A stretch of DNA of 11,421 nucleotides from the NCBI GenBank assembly GCA_027346035.1, contig DAIESZ010000012.1, forward strand, positions 1 through 11,421. Reading direction: 5' to 3'. Source of the DNA: Propionibacteriaceae bacterium (GTDB lineage: Bacteria; Actinomycetota; Actinomycetes; Propionibacteriales; Propionibacteriaceae). A model generated the notes under the pieces. That model made no database searches and had not been told where the DNA came from. It saw only the letters and a list, made by a program, of their open reading frames with translations. Below are positions 1 through 7,820 of the stretch, one piece after another (the first letter of the stretch is position 1; the number at the start of each line of letters is the position of its first letter). The translations under genes and the position numbers were made by a program.

Positions 1-1237
1 GGGTCGTCAGCGCCGGCGTCCCGAGGCGGACGCCCGACGTGTACCAGGCCCCGTTGGGGTCGGCGGGCACCGCGTTGCGGTTCGTGACGATGCCGGCGTC
101 GAGCAGGGCCGACTCGGCCTGGCGCCCGGTGAGACCGAACGAGGTGACGTCGAGCAGCACGATGTGGTTGTCGGTGCCGCCGGTGACCAGCGTCGCCCCT
201 CGCTTGAGGAATCCCTCGGCGAGGCTCACGGCATTGTCGGCGACGTGCTGGGCGTAGTCGCGGAAGGCCTGCGTGCGGGCCTCGGCGAGGGCCACGGCCT
301 TCGCGGCGATGACGTGTCCGAGGGGGCCGCCGAGGACGAGCGGGCAGCCGCGGTCGATATCGGCGGCGTACTCCTCCTTGGCGAGGATCATGCCGCCGCG
401 GGGCCCGCGCAGGGACTTGTGCGTCGTGGTGGTCACGACGTCGGCGTGCGGCACGGGGTCCTCGTCGCCGGTGAACACCTTGCCCGCGACCAGGCCGGCG
501 AAGTGGGCCATGTCGACCATGAACGTGGCACCGACCTCGTGGGCGATCTCGGCGACCTTCGCGAAGTTGATGCGACGCGGGTAGGCGGAGTACCCGGCAA
601 CGATGATGAGCGGCTTGAACTCGCGGGCCTGGGCGGCCAGTGCGTCGTAGTCGAGCAGCTGGGTGGTCGGGTGGGTTCCGTAGCTGCGCTGGTGGAACAT
701 CTTGCCGGAGATGTTGGGCCGGAAGCCGTGGGTGAGGTGGCCGCCGGCGTCCAGGCTCATGCCCAGCATGCGCTGCTCGCCGAATCGCTTGCGCAGCGTC
801 TCCCAGTCGGCCTCGGACAGGTCGTTGACCTGCTTCACGCCGAACTCGGCGAGGGCGGGGATCTCGACCCGGTGGGCGAGGATGGCCCAGTAGGCGGTGA
901 GGTTGGCGTCGATGCCCGAGTGGGGCTGCACATAGGCGTACTCGGCACCGAACAGCTCGCGGGCGTGCTCAGCGGCAACCGCCTCGACCGTGTCGATGTT
1001 CTGGCATCCGGCGTAGAAGCGATGACCGACGGTGCCCTCGGCGTACTTGTCGCTGAGCCAGGTGCCCATCGTCATGAGCACCGGCAGCGAGGCGTAGTTC
1101 TCGCTCGCGATGAGCTTGAGCGAGCCGCGCTGATTGGCGAGTTCCTGACGGGTGGCCGCGGCGATCCGGGGTTCGACCCCCTCGATGATGCTCAACGCTG
1201 ACTGGTAGACCTGGCTTGCGGCGGACATGTCGGTCAC
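1..1237 (-). CDS. glyA: Serine hydroxymethyltransferase, 3' end cut by window edge
   Basis: PLP enzyme of the cytosol that interconverts serine plus tetrahydrofolate and glycine plus 5,10-methylene-THF, the main source of one-carbon units. 412 residues are present; the family's long form is about 480, so roughly the last 70 are missing. Visible motifs: LIASENYAS (42-50), the Schiff-base lysine K274 in [26 protein letters not shown] (241-252), TGGTDNH (352-358) and [12 protein letters not shown] at the cut. Compared with E. coli GlyA (from memory) there is an insertion around residues 118-158 before the GGHLTHG motif, typical of the longer actinobacterial subtype. The start is the GTG at 1237-1235, because GAGGAG lies 5 nt upstream; an in-frame ATG at 1228 would put that site 14 nt away. 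It is separated from rlmB by 118 nt with a likely promoter, so it is probably its own unit. No frame disruption is seen. Confidence 0.97.
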   Translation of the reverse strand, partial: MTDMSAASQVYQSALSIIEGVEPRIAAATRQELANQRGSLKLIASENYASLPVLMTMGTWLSDKYAEGTVGHRFYAGCQNIDTVEAVAAEHARELFGAEYAYVQPHSGIDANLTAYWAILAHRVEIPALAEFGVKQVNDLSEADWETLRKRFGEQRMLGMSLDAGGHLTHGFRPNISGKMFHQRSYGTHPTTQLLDYDALAAQAREFKPLIIVAGYSAYPRRINFAKVAEIAHEVGATFMVDMAHFAGLVAGKVFTGDEDPVPHADVVTTTTHKSLRGPRGGMILAKEEYAADIDRGCPLVLGGPLGHVIAAKAVALAEARTQAFRDYAQHVADNAVSLAEGFLKRGATLVTGGTDNHIVLLDVTSFGLTGRQAESALLDAGIVTNRNAVPADPNGAWYTSGVRLGTPALTT

Positions 1238-1248
1238 GGTTGCTCCTC
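1238..1248 (-). promoter_or_regulatory. glyA ribosome binding site
   Basis: On the minus strand GAGGAG (1248-1243) is followed by a 5-nt spacer and then the GTG start. This spacing decides for the GTG over the in-frame ATG three codons downstream. Confidence 0.75.
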
Positions 1249-1268
1249 GACGATGGGCGAACGGGACA

Positions 1269-1274
1269 AATCTA
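1269..1274 (-). promoter_or_regulatory. Putative -10 element for glyA
   Basis: TAGATT reads on the minus strand and fits the TANNNT form of actinobacterial -10 boxes. A start site about 7 nt downstream would give a leader of roughly 25 nt carrying the GAGGAG site. No recognisable -35 lies at 16-18 nt spacing, so the call rests on the -10 and its position alone. Confidence 0.4.
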
Positions 1275-1293
1275 CCGGGCGGCGCCACGGCCT

Positions 1294-1309
1294 CCCCGCG
1301 GCAGCGGGG
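1294..1309 (-). terminator. Small GC hairpin after rlmB, possible weak terminator
   Basis: CCCCGC and GCGGGG form a 6-bp stem around a 4-nt loop, 46 nt past the rlmB stop. No T-run follows on the minus strand. It could be a U-less terminator for the DUF4032-cysS-rlmB run or chance in GC-rich DNA. It lies about 20 nt upstream of the proposed glyA -10. Confidence 0.25.
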
Positions 1310-1355
1310 GACGTGGGCATCGGCAGGGGGCGACGCGGACGCCGCCGGGCTCGGG

Positions 1356-2309
1356 TCAGCCGCGGCTGCGGACCACCTCGTAGAGGGCGATGGAGGCCGC
1401 GACCCCGGCGTTGAGGCTCTCGACGTCGCTGGCGATCGGGATGCGGGCCAGTGAGTCGCAGTGCTCGCGCACGAGCCGGGCGAGCCCGTGACCCTCGGAG
1501 CCCACCACGAGCACCACAGGGCCGTCGACCCCGGGGACGCCGGCGATGTCCGTGTCACCCTCGCCGGCCAGGCCGACGATCGTGAAGCCCGCCTTCGCGA
1601 ACTGCTCGAGCGCCCGGTTGAGGTTGGTGGCCCGGGCGACCGGGATCCGGGCCGCGGCCCCGGCGGAGGTCTTCCACGCGGCGGCGGTCATGCCCGCCGA
1701 ACGCCGCTCGGGGATCAGCACCCCATGGGCGCCGAACGCGGCGGCGGAGCGGATGATCGCGCCGAGGTTGCGCGGATCGGTGATGCCGTCGAGGGCGACC
1801 ACCAGACCCTCCCGATCGGAGGTGACCGCGCGGGCCAGCAGGTCGTCGGGATGCAGGTAGTCGTAGGAGGGCAGCTGCATGGCGATGCCCTGGTGGACCG
1901 CACCGGCCGTGAGCCGGTCGAGCTCCAGTCGGGTGACCTGAAGCATCGGGATCGAGTGCTCGCTCGTGTGTTTGAGGATGTCGCGGAGCCGATCGTCGCG
2001 CTCGGCACCGTCGGCGATGTAGACGGTGCGGGCGGGCAGGCCCGCCAGCAGCGCCTCGAGCACCGGGTTGCGGCCGACGACCCATTCGGGCCCGGCGCCG
2101 GGGCGTCCGGTGCGCTTGACGTCGCGCCGGGGAGCCTGCGAGCGGCCGGCCGCCTCCGGCGCGCCCTTGTAGGCCTTGTGGTAGGGACGGTCCTCGGCCC
2201 GGGGAGTGGGCCCACGCCCCTCGAGGGACCGGCGGATCCGTCCGCCCGATCCGGCGGTGTTGCCCTTGCCCTTGTGGCCGGCACCTCGTCGTTGTGAGTT
2301 TCCCGGCAT
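1356..2309 (-). CDS. rlmB: 23S rRNA 2'-O-ribose methyltransferase, TrmH/SpoU family (RlmB type)
   Basis: 317-residue SAM-dependent SPOUT methyltransferase, expected to methylate the 2'-O of a 23S rRNA guanosine (G2251 in E. coli). Residues 1-75 are a basic, glycine-rich, probably disordered tail ([15 protein letters not shown] near the start), common in actinobacterial members. The substrate-binding domain begins at [15 protein letters not shown] (76-90). The trefoil-knot motifs are [16 protein letters not shown] (174-189) with N181 and R187, [10 protein letters not shown] (267-276), and [22 protein letters not shown] (290-311) with the S298-L-N300 core. The ATG at 2309 overlaps the cysS stop by one base (TGATG), with GGAGGG at 2318-2313 inside the last cysS codons, which implies translational coupling. 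The frame stays open far upstream into cysS, but homology begins only at this ATG. Other TrmH-family targets cannot be excluded. Confidence 0.93.
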   Translation of the reverse strand: MPGNSQRRGAGHKGKGNTAGSGGRIRRSLEGRGPTPRAEDRPYHKAYKGAPEAAGRSQAPRRDVKRTGRPGAGPEWVVGRNPVLEALLAGLPARTVYIADGAERDDRLRDILKHTSEHSIPMLQVTRLELDRLTAGAVHQGIAMQLPSYDYLHPDDLLARAVTSDREGLVVALDGITDPRNLGAIIRSAAAFGAHGVLIPERRSAGMTAAAWKTSAGAAARIPVARATNLNRALEQFAKAGFTIVGLAGEGDTDIAGVPGVDGPVVLVVGSEGHGLARLVREHCDSLARIPIASDVESLNAGVAASIALYEVVRSRG

Positions 2310-3724
2310 CAGCCCTCCATCGTCCAGCGGGACCCCTGGGGGGTGTCCTCGATCTTCAGTCCCGCGGCCGTGAGTGAGTCGCGGATGGCGTCGGCGCCTT
2401 CCCAGTCCCGGGCCGCGCGGGCCTCGGCCCGTCTGGCCAGCAGGGTCTGCACCAGGCTGTCGACGACCGGGCGCAGCCTCGCGTCGTCGGCCACGCCCGA
2501 CCAGATCGGGTCGTCGGGGTCGAGGCCGAGGACGCCGAGCATGGCGGTCACGTTCTGGTAGGCGCGCAGGGCGGCGTCGGCGTCGCCCGCGTCGAGCGCG
2601 GAGTTGCCGTCGCGGACCTCCTGGTAGAGCGCCGCAACCGCGCCGGGTGTGCTCAGGTCGTCGTCGAGGGCCGCGACGAACGCCGCGGGCAATTCGACCT
2701 CGGCGTCGCGGGGACGCTGCGCACCGCCGGACTCGGCCCGGCGCAGAAAGTTGTCGATGCGGGCGAGTGACGCGGTTGCCTCGGCCAGCGAGGTGTCGCT
2801 GAACTCGATCGCCGAGCGGTAATGGGGTGCGACGAGATAGAAGCGCACCGCACGGGGCGGGTACTGCTGGGTGACCTCGCTGACGAGGGCGCCGTTGCTG
2901 AGCGACTTGCTCATCTTCTCCCCGGCCGCCGTCACCCAGGTGTTGTGCATCCAGTAGCTCGCGAAGGGCCGCCCGGCCGCCTGGGATTGGGCCAGTTCGT
3001 TCTCGTGGTGGGGGAAGCGCAGGTCGATCCCACCGCCGTGGATGTCGAACGCCGGGCCCAGGTACTTGCCGGCCATGGCGGAGCATTCGATGTGCCAGCC
3101 GGGGCGGCCCGCGCCCCAGGGCGACTGCCAGGCGGCGGTCTCCGGCTCGCTCGGCTTGTGCGCCTTCCACAGCGCGAAGTCGTGAGGGTCGCGCTTGCCT
3201 CGCGGATCGGCGTCCTCGGCGGGCTCCATGTCGCCGACCCGTTGGTGCGAGAGGCGTCCATAGTCGGGCCAGGAGGCGACGTCGAAATAGACGTCACCCG
3301 ACCCGTCGGCGGCGCGATAGGCGTGTCCGCGGTCGATGAGGACGCCGATCAACTCGATCATCTCGGGGATGTGTCCGGTGGCCCTCGGTTCGTAGCTGGG
3401 CGGGAGGCAGCCGAGCGCGCGGTAGGCCTCGTGCAGTTCGCGCTCGAACCGGTAGGCGTGCTCGAACCACGGGATGCCTTCGCGGGCGGAGGTCTGCAGG
3501 ATCTTGTCGTCGATGTCGGTGACGTTGGCCACCACGCGCACCGAGTAGCCGCTGTGGGTGAGCCAGCGGCGCAGCACGTCGAACACGATCTCCTTGCGGA
3601 TGTGCCCGAGGTGAGGCGCGGCCTGCACGGTGAGTCCACAGTGGTAGATCGACACCTGTCCGGGGACGAGGGGTACGAACTGCACCACCTGACCGCGAAG
3701 GCTGTCGTACACGTGGAACGTCAC
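2309..3724 (-). CDS. cysS: Cysteinyl-tRNA synthetase
   Basis: Class I synthetase that charges tRNA-Cys with cysteine in the cytosol. At 471 residues it is full length. The HIGH-type signature is PHLGHIRK (37-44). The zinc site that selects cysteine is complete: C29 in YHCG, C214 in HIECSAMA, and H239 and E243 in [11 protein letters not shown]. The KMSKS loop is EKMSKSLSN (269-277). Residues from about 345 form the helical DALR-type and anticodon-binding end. It could be confused with MshC (cysteine:GlcN-Ins ligase of mycothiol synthesis), which is a paralogue, but the long C-terminal tRNA-binding part and the [10 protein letters not shown] segment fit CysS. The start is GTG at 3724 with a weak AGGG (3735-3732) 7 nt upstream that overlaps the stop of the DUF4032 gene. 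It sits between the DUF4032 gene (9 nt gap) and rlmB (1 nt overlap), and pairing of cysS with rlmB is common in actinomycetes. Confidence 0.95.
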   Translation of the reverse strand: MTFHVYDSLRGQVVQFVPLVPGQVSIYHCGLTVQAAPHLGHIRKEIVFDVLRRWLTHSGYSVRVVANVTDIDDKILQTSAREGIPWFEHAYRFERELHEAYRALGCLPPSYEPRATGHIPEMIELIGVLIDRGHAYRAADGSGDVYFDVASWPDYGRLSHQRVGDMEPAEDADPRGKRDPHDFALWKAHKPSEPETAAWQSPWGAGRPGWHIECSAMAGKYLGPAFDIHGGGIDLRFPHHENELAQSQAAGRPFASYWMHNTWVTAAGEKMSKSLSNGALVSEVTQQYPPRAVRFYLVAPHYRSAIEFSDTSLAEATASLARIDNFLRRAESGGAQRPRDAEVELPAAFVAALDDDLSTPGAVAALYQEVRDGNSALDAGDADAALRAYQNVTAMLGVLGLDPDDPIWSGVADDARLRPVVDSLVQTLLARRAEARAARDWEGADAIRDSLTAAGLKIEDTPQGSRWTMEG

Positions 3725-3733
3725 GGGCCAACC

Positions 3734-5131
3734 CTATCGTGGGTCTGCTTGACGAGCCTTCGCCCGAAGCGCCTCGATGTCGAAGCCGCCGAAGGGGCCG
3801 GCGGCCTCGGCCACCGGCTCGGCGCCGTCCTCCCACGGGTCGTAGGGCGCCTGCTCGTTCTCGTCGGCAAAGCCTGCGGAGGGGTCATAGGGATTGCTGA
3901 GCTGCCGGCCCGACTGGTCGATGGGCTGGAACTCCGTGCTGATGGCCTCGTCGGGCAGGTTCCTCAGCACCTCGTTGATGTATCCACGGGCCGCCTCGGC
4001 GATCGGCACCTCGCGGAACTCGCGCTGCGACTGGTACCAGCGGTAATCGAGCACCTCATGGAACAGCTGGGCCATGTCGCGCTTGCTGCGCAGTTCGGGT
4101 GGGACGACGGTGACGACCGGCTCGAACACCTGGACGAGCCACTGGTGGGCGACGATCGCCTCGTCGACCTGCTGCTGGCCGGTGCGGAAACGGAAGGTGT
4201 CGAGGTCGTTGAGCAGGCGCCGGGCCTGGTTCTCCTCGGCGTCGAGGCCGGTGAGGCGCATCAGGCGGCGCGAGTGGTGGCCGGCATCGACCACCTTCGG
4301 CTGGATCTGGATCGTCTGGCCCTCGTTCGAGGTGCGGATGTCGAGCTCGGCGACATCGAACCCCAGGGCGTTGAGGCGGCGCACCCGCGATTCGATGCGG
4401 TGCAACTCCGACCCGGAGAACCGCTCGACCCCGGTGAGCTCACGCCACAGCTCGCGGTAGCGGTTCTCGATCGAGTCGACCAGGGTGAGCGGGTCGAGCG
4501 CCCCGTCGAGGATGCCGCCGGCCTCGAGGTCGAGGAACTCCCCGAACAGGTTGGTGCGGGCGATCTGCAGGTCGTGCTCGCGCTGCCCGTCGGTGAGTTG
4601 GTCGTGCAACTCGCCCGTCTCGGCGTCGACCAGGTAGGCGGCGAACGAGCCCGCGTCGCGGCGGAACAGCACGTTGGACAGGGAGACGTCGCCCCAGAGG
4701 AACCCGAGCAGGTGCAGCCGGGCGAGCAGCACGACCAGCGCGTCGACGAGGCGTTCGACGGTCTCGCCCCGGACTCCCTGGGAGAACAGCGCCCGGTAGG
4801 GCAGGGAGAACTGCAGGTGGCGGGTGACGAGGACGGGATCGAGCGGTTCGCCACCGGTGGCCTTGCGGCCGGTCACCACCGCCATCGGCTCGACCGAGGG
4901 GGTGCCGAGTCGCTTGAGGTCGTGGAGCAGCCGGTATTCGTGCACGGCGAGATCCTCGATGACCTCCTTGGCGGCGTAGATCGACTCACCCACCCGGATG
5001 AAGCGGACCACGTGTCGCGAGATGCCGCGGGGGAGAGCGATCAGGTACTCCGTGGGCCACTCCGCCAACGGCGTCGACCACGGCAGGGGGATCAGTCGCG
5101 CGTCGGGCTTGGCGCTGAGAAACCGGGGCAC
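3734..5131 (-). CDS. DUF4032 protein with kinase-like (Kdo/WaaP-type) domain
   Basis: 465-residue cytosolic protein of unknown function. I recognise it as the actinobacterial family that joins a lipopolysaccharide-kinase-like fold to a DUF4032 domain. Kinase-like residues are visible: K55 in YAAKEVIED (beta-3 lysine), E65 in HEYRLL (helix C), WGDVSLSNVLF (146-156) with D148 and N153 as catalytic loop, and D169 in YLVDAETGEL as metal-binding aspartate. A glycine-rich loop is not obvious. DUF4032 probably covers about 225-390. After residue 400 the chain is acidic and proline-rich, ending in the short motif GGFDIEALRAKAR (448-460). No signal peptide or membrane segment is seen. The GTG start at 5131 has GAGAG 9 nt upstream. 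It is the first gene of the tight run into cysS and rlmB. Activity and substrate are unknown; it could be a protein or small-molecule kinase, or a pseudokinase. Confidence 0.85.
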   Translation of the reverse strand: MPRFLSAKPDARLIPLPWSTPLAEWPTEYLIALPRGISRHVVRFIRVGESIYAAKEVIEDLAVHEYRLLHDLKRLGTPSVEPMAVVTGRKATGGEPLDPVLVTRHLQFSLPYRALFSQGVRGETVERLVDALVVLLARLHLLGFLWGDVSLSNVLFRRDAGSFAAYLVDAETGELHDQLTDGQREHDLQIARTNLFGEFLDLEAGGILDGALDPLTLVDSIENRYRELWRELTGVERFSGSELHRIESRVRRLNALGFDVAELDIRTSNEGQTIQIQPKVVDAGHHSRRLMRLTGLDAEENQARRLLNDLDTFRFRTGQQQVDEAIVAHQWLVQVFEPVVTVVPPELRSKRDMAQLFHEVLDYRWYQSQREFREVPIAEAARGYINEVLRNLPDEAISTEFQPIDQSGRQLSNPYDPSAGFADENEQAPYDPWEDGAEPVAEAAGPFGGFDIEALRAKARQADPR

Positions 5132-5196
5132 CTCACGATTCTCTCACCCCGTCGCCAGGACGGCATCCGCGCGTCCGCCGCCGTGGACCGAATGGG

Positions 5197-6375
5197 CTAG
5201 CCAGCAGCCCGATTCAGGGCAGCGGAGATGTCCGAGACGAGGTCGTCGGCGCCCTCGATCCCGACCGAGAGCCGGATGAGGCCATCCCCGATGCCCGCGG
5301 CCTCCCGGGCTGACGGGGCCATCGACGCGTGGGTCATGGTCGCGGGATGCGCGACCAGCGACTCGACGCCACCGAGCGATTCCGCGAGGTCGAAGTAGCG
5401 CAATCCGGTCACGAACCGCCGGGCCGCGTCGAGGCCGCCGCGCAGTTCGAAGCTGAGCAATGACCCGTATCCGAGCTGTTGCGCCGCCGCGATCGCATGC
5501 CCGGGATGGGTGGTGAGTCCCGGGTAGTGGACGCGGGCCACCGCCGCGTGCGCCGTCAGCACATCGACGATCCGCTGCGTGTTCTCTCCGTGGACCCGCA
5601 CGCGGGCGTCCAGGGTTCGCAGCCCACGCAGCGCCAGATAGGAATCGAACGGGCTGGCGGTGATGCCCAGGGCGTTGGCCCACCCGGCGAGCTCCTCATG
5701 GATCGCGGGATCGGCGGCCACGACCGCTCCGCCGACCATGTCGGAGTGGCCGTTGATGAACTTCGTCGTCGAGTGGGCCACCACGTCGACCCCGTGCTCG
5801 AGGGGTCGCTGCAGCAGCGGCGAGCAGAACGTGTTGTCGGCCACGGCCACGGCGCCGGCGGCGTGGGCCGCCCGGGAGACGGCGGCGAGATCGGTGATTC
5901 GCATGAGCGGGTTCGACGGGGTCTCGATCCACACGAGATCGGCGGGCGAGGCCAACGCGGACGCGACCGCCCCGCGATCGGTGAGGTCGGCGAAGTCGAG
6001 CCGGATGCGTCCCCGCTCGGCGAACCAGGTGAACAGGCGCCACGTGCCGCCGTAACAGTCATGGGGCGCCACCACCCGGCCCCCGACGGGCACGAGGGCC
6101 TCGATGGTGAGGGTGACGGTGGCCATTCCGGTGGCGACGATGACACCGCCCGCGCCGCCCTCGAGCACCGAGATGGCCTCGCCGAGGTGGTCGCGCGTCG
6201 GGTTCCCCGAGCGGGTGTAGTCGTAGCGCCGCGGCCTGCCCAGCGATTCGAAGGTGTAGTTCGTGCTGAGGTAGAGGGGCGGAACGACAGCGCCGTGCGC
6301 GGTGTCGGAGCAGATCCCGGCCCGCAGGGCCCTGGTGAACGGACTGGGGGCTGGGGACTCGGTCGCGTCGTTCAT
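5197..6375 (-). CDS. metB: Cystathionine gamma-synthase
   Basis: PLP enzyme of the Cys/Met-metabolism family that joins an O-acylhomoserine with cysteine to form cystathionine, the entry of sulfur into methionine. It is 392 residues, the usual length. Motifs: YDYTRSGNPTRD (51-62), ATGM (81-84), APHDCYGG (103-110), ETPSNPLMRITD (151-162), D180 in VADNTF holding the pyridine nitrogen, and the Schiff-base lysine K205 in STTKFINGHSD. FDSYLALRGLRTL (243-255) and AESLGGVESL (331-340) are family hallmarks. APHDCYGGTWRLF closely matches E. coli MetB (from memory) and favours gamma-synthase over gamma-lyase; acyl-donor preference (succinyl or acetyl) cannot be read. The ATG at 6375 has no clear SD; a TAGGCT box lies 9 nt before it, so the leader may be absent or very short. 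It may be cotranscribed with the DUF4032 gene 65 nt downstream. Confidence 0.93.
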   Translation of the reverse strand: MNDATESPAPSPFTRALRAGICSDTAHGAVVPPLYLSTNYTFESLGRPRRYDYTRSGNPTRDHLGEAISVLEGGAGGVIVATGMATVTLTIEALVPVGGRVVAPHDCYGGTWRLFTWFAERGRIRLDFADLTDRGAVASALASPADLVWIETPSNPLMRITDLAAVSRAAHAAGAVAVADNTFCSPLLQRPLEHGVDVVAHSTTKFINGHSDMVGGAVVAADPAIHEELAGWANALGITASPFDSYLALRGLRTLDARVRVHGENTQRIVDVLTAHAAVARVHYPGLTTHPGHAIAAAQQLGYGSLLSFELRGGLDAARRFVTGLRYFDLAESLGGVESLVAHPATMTHASMAPSAREAAGIGDGLIRLSVGIEGADDLVSDISAALNRAAG

Positions 6376-6384
6376 GGTGCGCTG

Positions 6385-6390
6385 AGCCTA
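6385..6390 (-). promoter_or_regulatory. Putative -10 element close to the metB start
   Basis: TAGGCT on the minus strand ends 9 nt before the metB ATG, with no SD between. A start site 6-8 nt downstream would give a nearly leaderless mRNA. No -35 consensus is seen at the right distance. The evidence is position and hexamer only. Confidence 0.3.
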
Positions 6391-6433
6391 GAGGAGCCTC
6401 AAGGCGGTCGCTCGGGCCGTCCGGGTGGCGACA

Positions 6434-6465
6434 TCGCCCCCGGGGGTATTCGTTCCCTGGGGCGA
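6434..6465 (-). repeat. Inverted repeat upstream of metB
   Basis: TCGCCCC (6434-6440) and GGGGCGA (6459-6465) form a 7-bp stem, with a possible inner GGG/CCC pairing around an AT-richer loop. It lies between the strong hairpin at 6482-6514 and metB. It may be a second part of the terminator of the upstream ATPase gene or a regulatory site for metB. I do not see SAM-riboswitch consensus elements here. Confidence 0.35.
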
Positions 6466-6481
6466 CGGCTTCCGGAACGCG

Positions 6482-6514
6482 GACCGGGGGCCCCTCTGAG
6501 AGGGACCCCCGGTC
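6482..6514 (-). terminator. Strong hairpin, likely terminator of the sugar ABC ATPase gene
   Basis: The arms GACCGGGGG (6482-6490) and CCCCCGGTC (6506-6514) pair perfectly over 9 bp. After one C-A mismatch an inner CCCTC/GAGGG stem of 5 bp closes a TGA loop. It begins 24 nt past the ATPase stop on the minus strand. No T-run follows, as in many actinobacterial U-less terminators. The gene on each side reads in the same direction, so it separates the ATPase and metB units. Confidence 0.7.
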
Positions 6515-6538
6515 GTGCGTGCCATGGTGTGGACGGCC

Positions 6539-7636
<1,098 letters not shown>

Positions 7637-7820
7637 GCCACACGTCCTTTCCACGGGCAGGTACGTGCCCGACGATCCGTAGTGGAATCCGTGAGGATTG
7701 GGGTGGAGTGTCAACTCGTCCCAAACGGGATATTGCCATACGGAGCGGGTGTCGTCGAGGGATCCCACCGAACCACGGATTTCGTGACCTGTTCGAGACC
7801 AACCGGCCACCATTGCGGCC
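7637..7820 (-). promoter_or_regulatory. Upstream region of the sugar ABC ATPase gene
   Basis: A 184-nt non-coding stretch between the sdaA stop and the ATPase start. On the minus strand it has a perfect TTGACA (7714-7709) as a -35 candidate, but the -10 at 16-18 nt is poor (ACGGAT or GGATTC). TCCC-4 nt-GGGA (7719-7730) lies 4 nt upstream of the TTGACA. CGGGCA-6 nt-TGCCCG (7654-7671) lies just upstream of the SD AAAGGA (7650-7645). Either palindrome could be an operator or leader hairpin. No RNA gene or short ORF is supported here. Confidence 0.4.

Noticed and set aside
164..1201. 345-codon plus-strand open frame antisense to glyA
   Set aside because: Same artefact; the SHMT reading on the minus strand has all catalytic motifs in frame.
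1356..3170. rlmB frame stays open into cysS, suggesting a 604-residue fusion
   Set aside because: The part beyond 2309 is an out-of-frame, Arg-rich shadow of cysS. Homology and an SD begin at the ATG at 2309.
2309..3724. cysS could be mshC, the mycothiol ligase paralogue
   Set aside because: The chain is longer than MshC and has the extended C-terminal tRNA-binding region; pairing with rlmB also fits cysS.
2822..5200. A 792-codon plus-strand open frame antisense to cysS and the DUF4032 gene
   Set aside because: Long stop-free frames opposite GC-rich genes are expected from codon bias. The protein is a monotonous string of V, G, E, D, L and R with no domain, while the minus-strand products are clearly recognisable.
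7637..7813. 59-codon N-terminal extension of the sugar ABC ATPase starting next to the sdaA stop
   Set aside because: The extension resembles no known domain and covers the region with TTGACA and the SD. The ATG at 7636 has AAAGGA at good spacing and matches the family start.
7741..7815. tRNA-like look: GTTCGAGACC and a nearby CCACCA on the plus strand
   Set aside because: The sequences flanking the TTCGAGA loop do not pair as a T stem, and the bases before CCA do not pair with a 5' acceptor strand.
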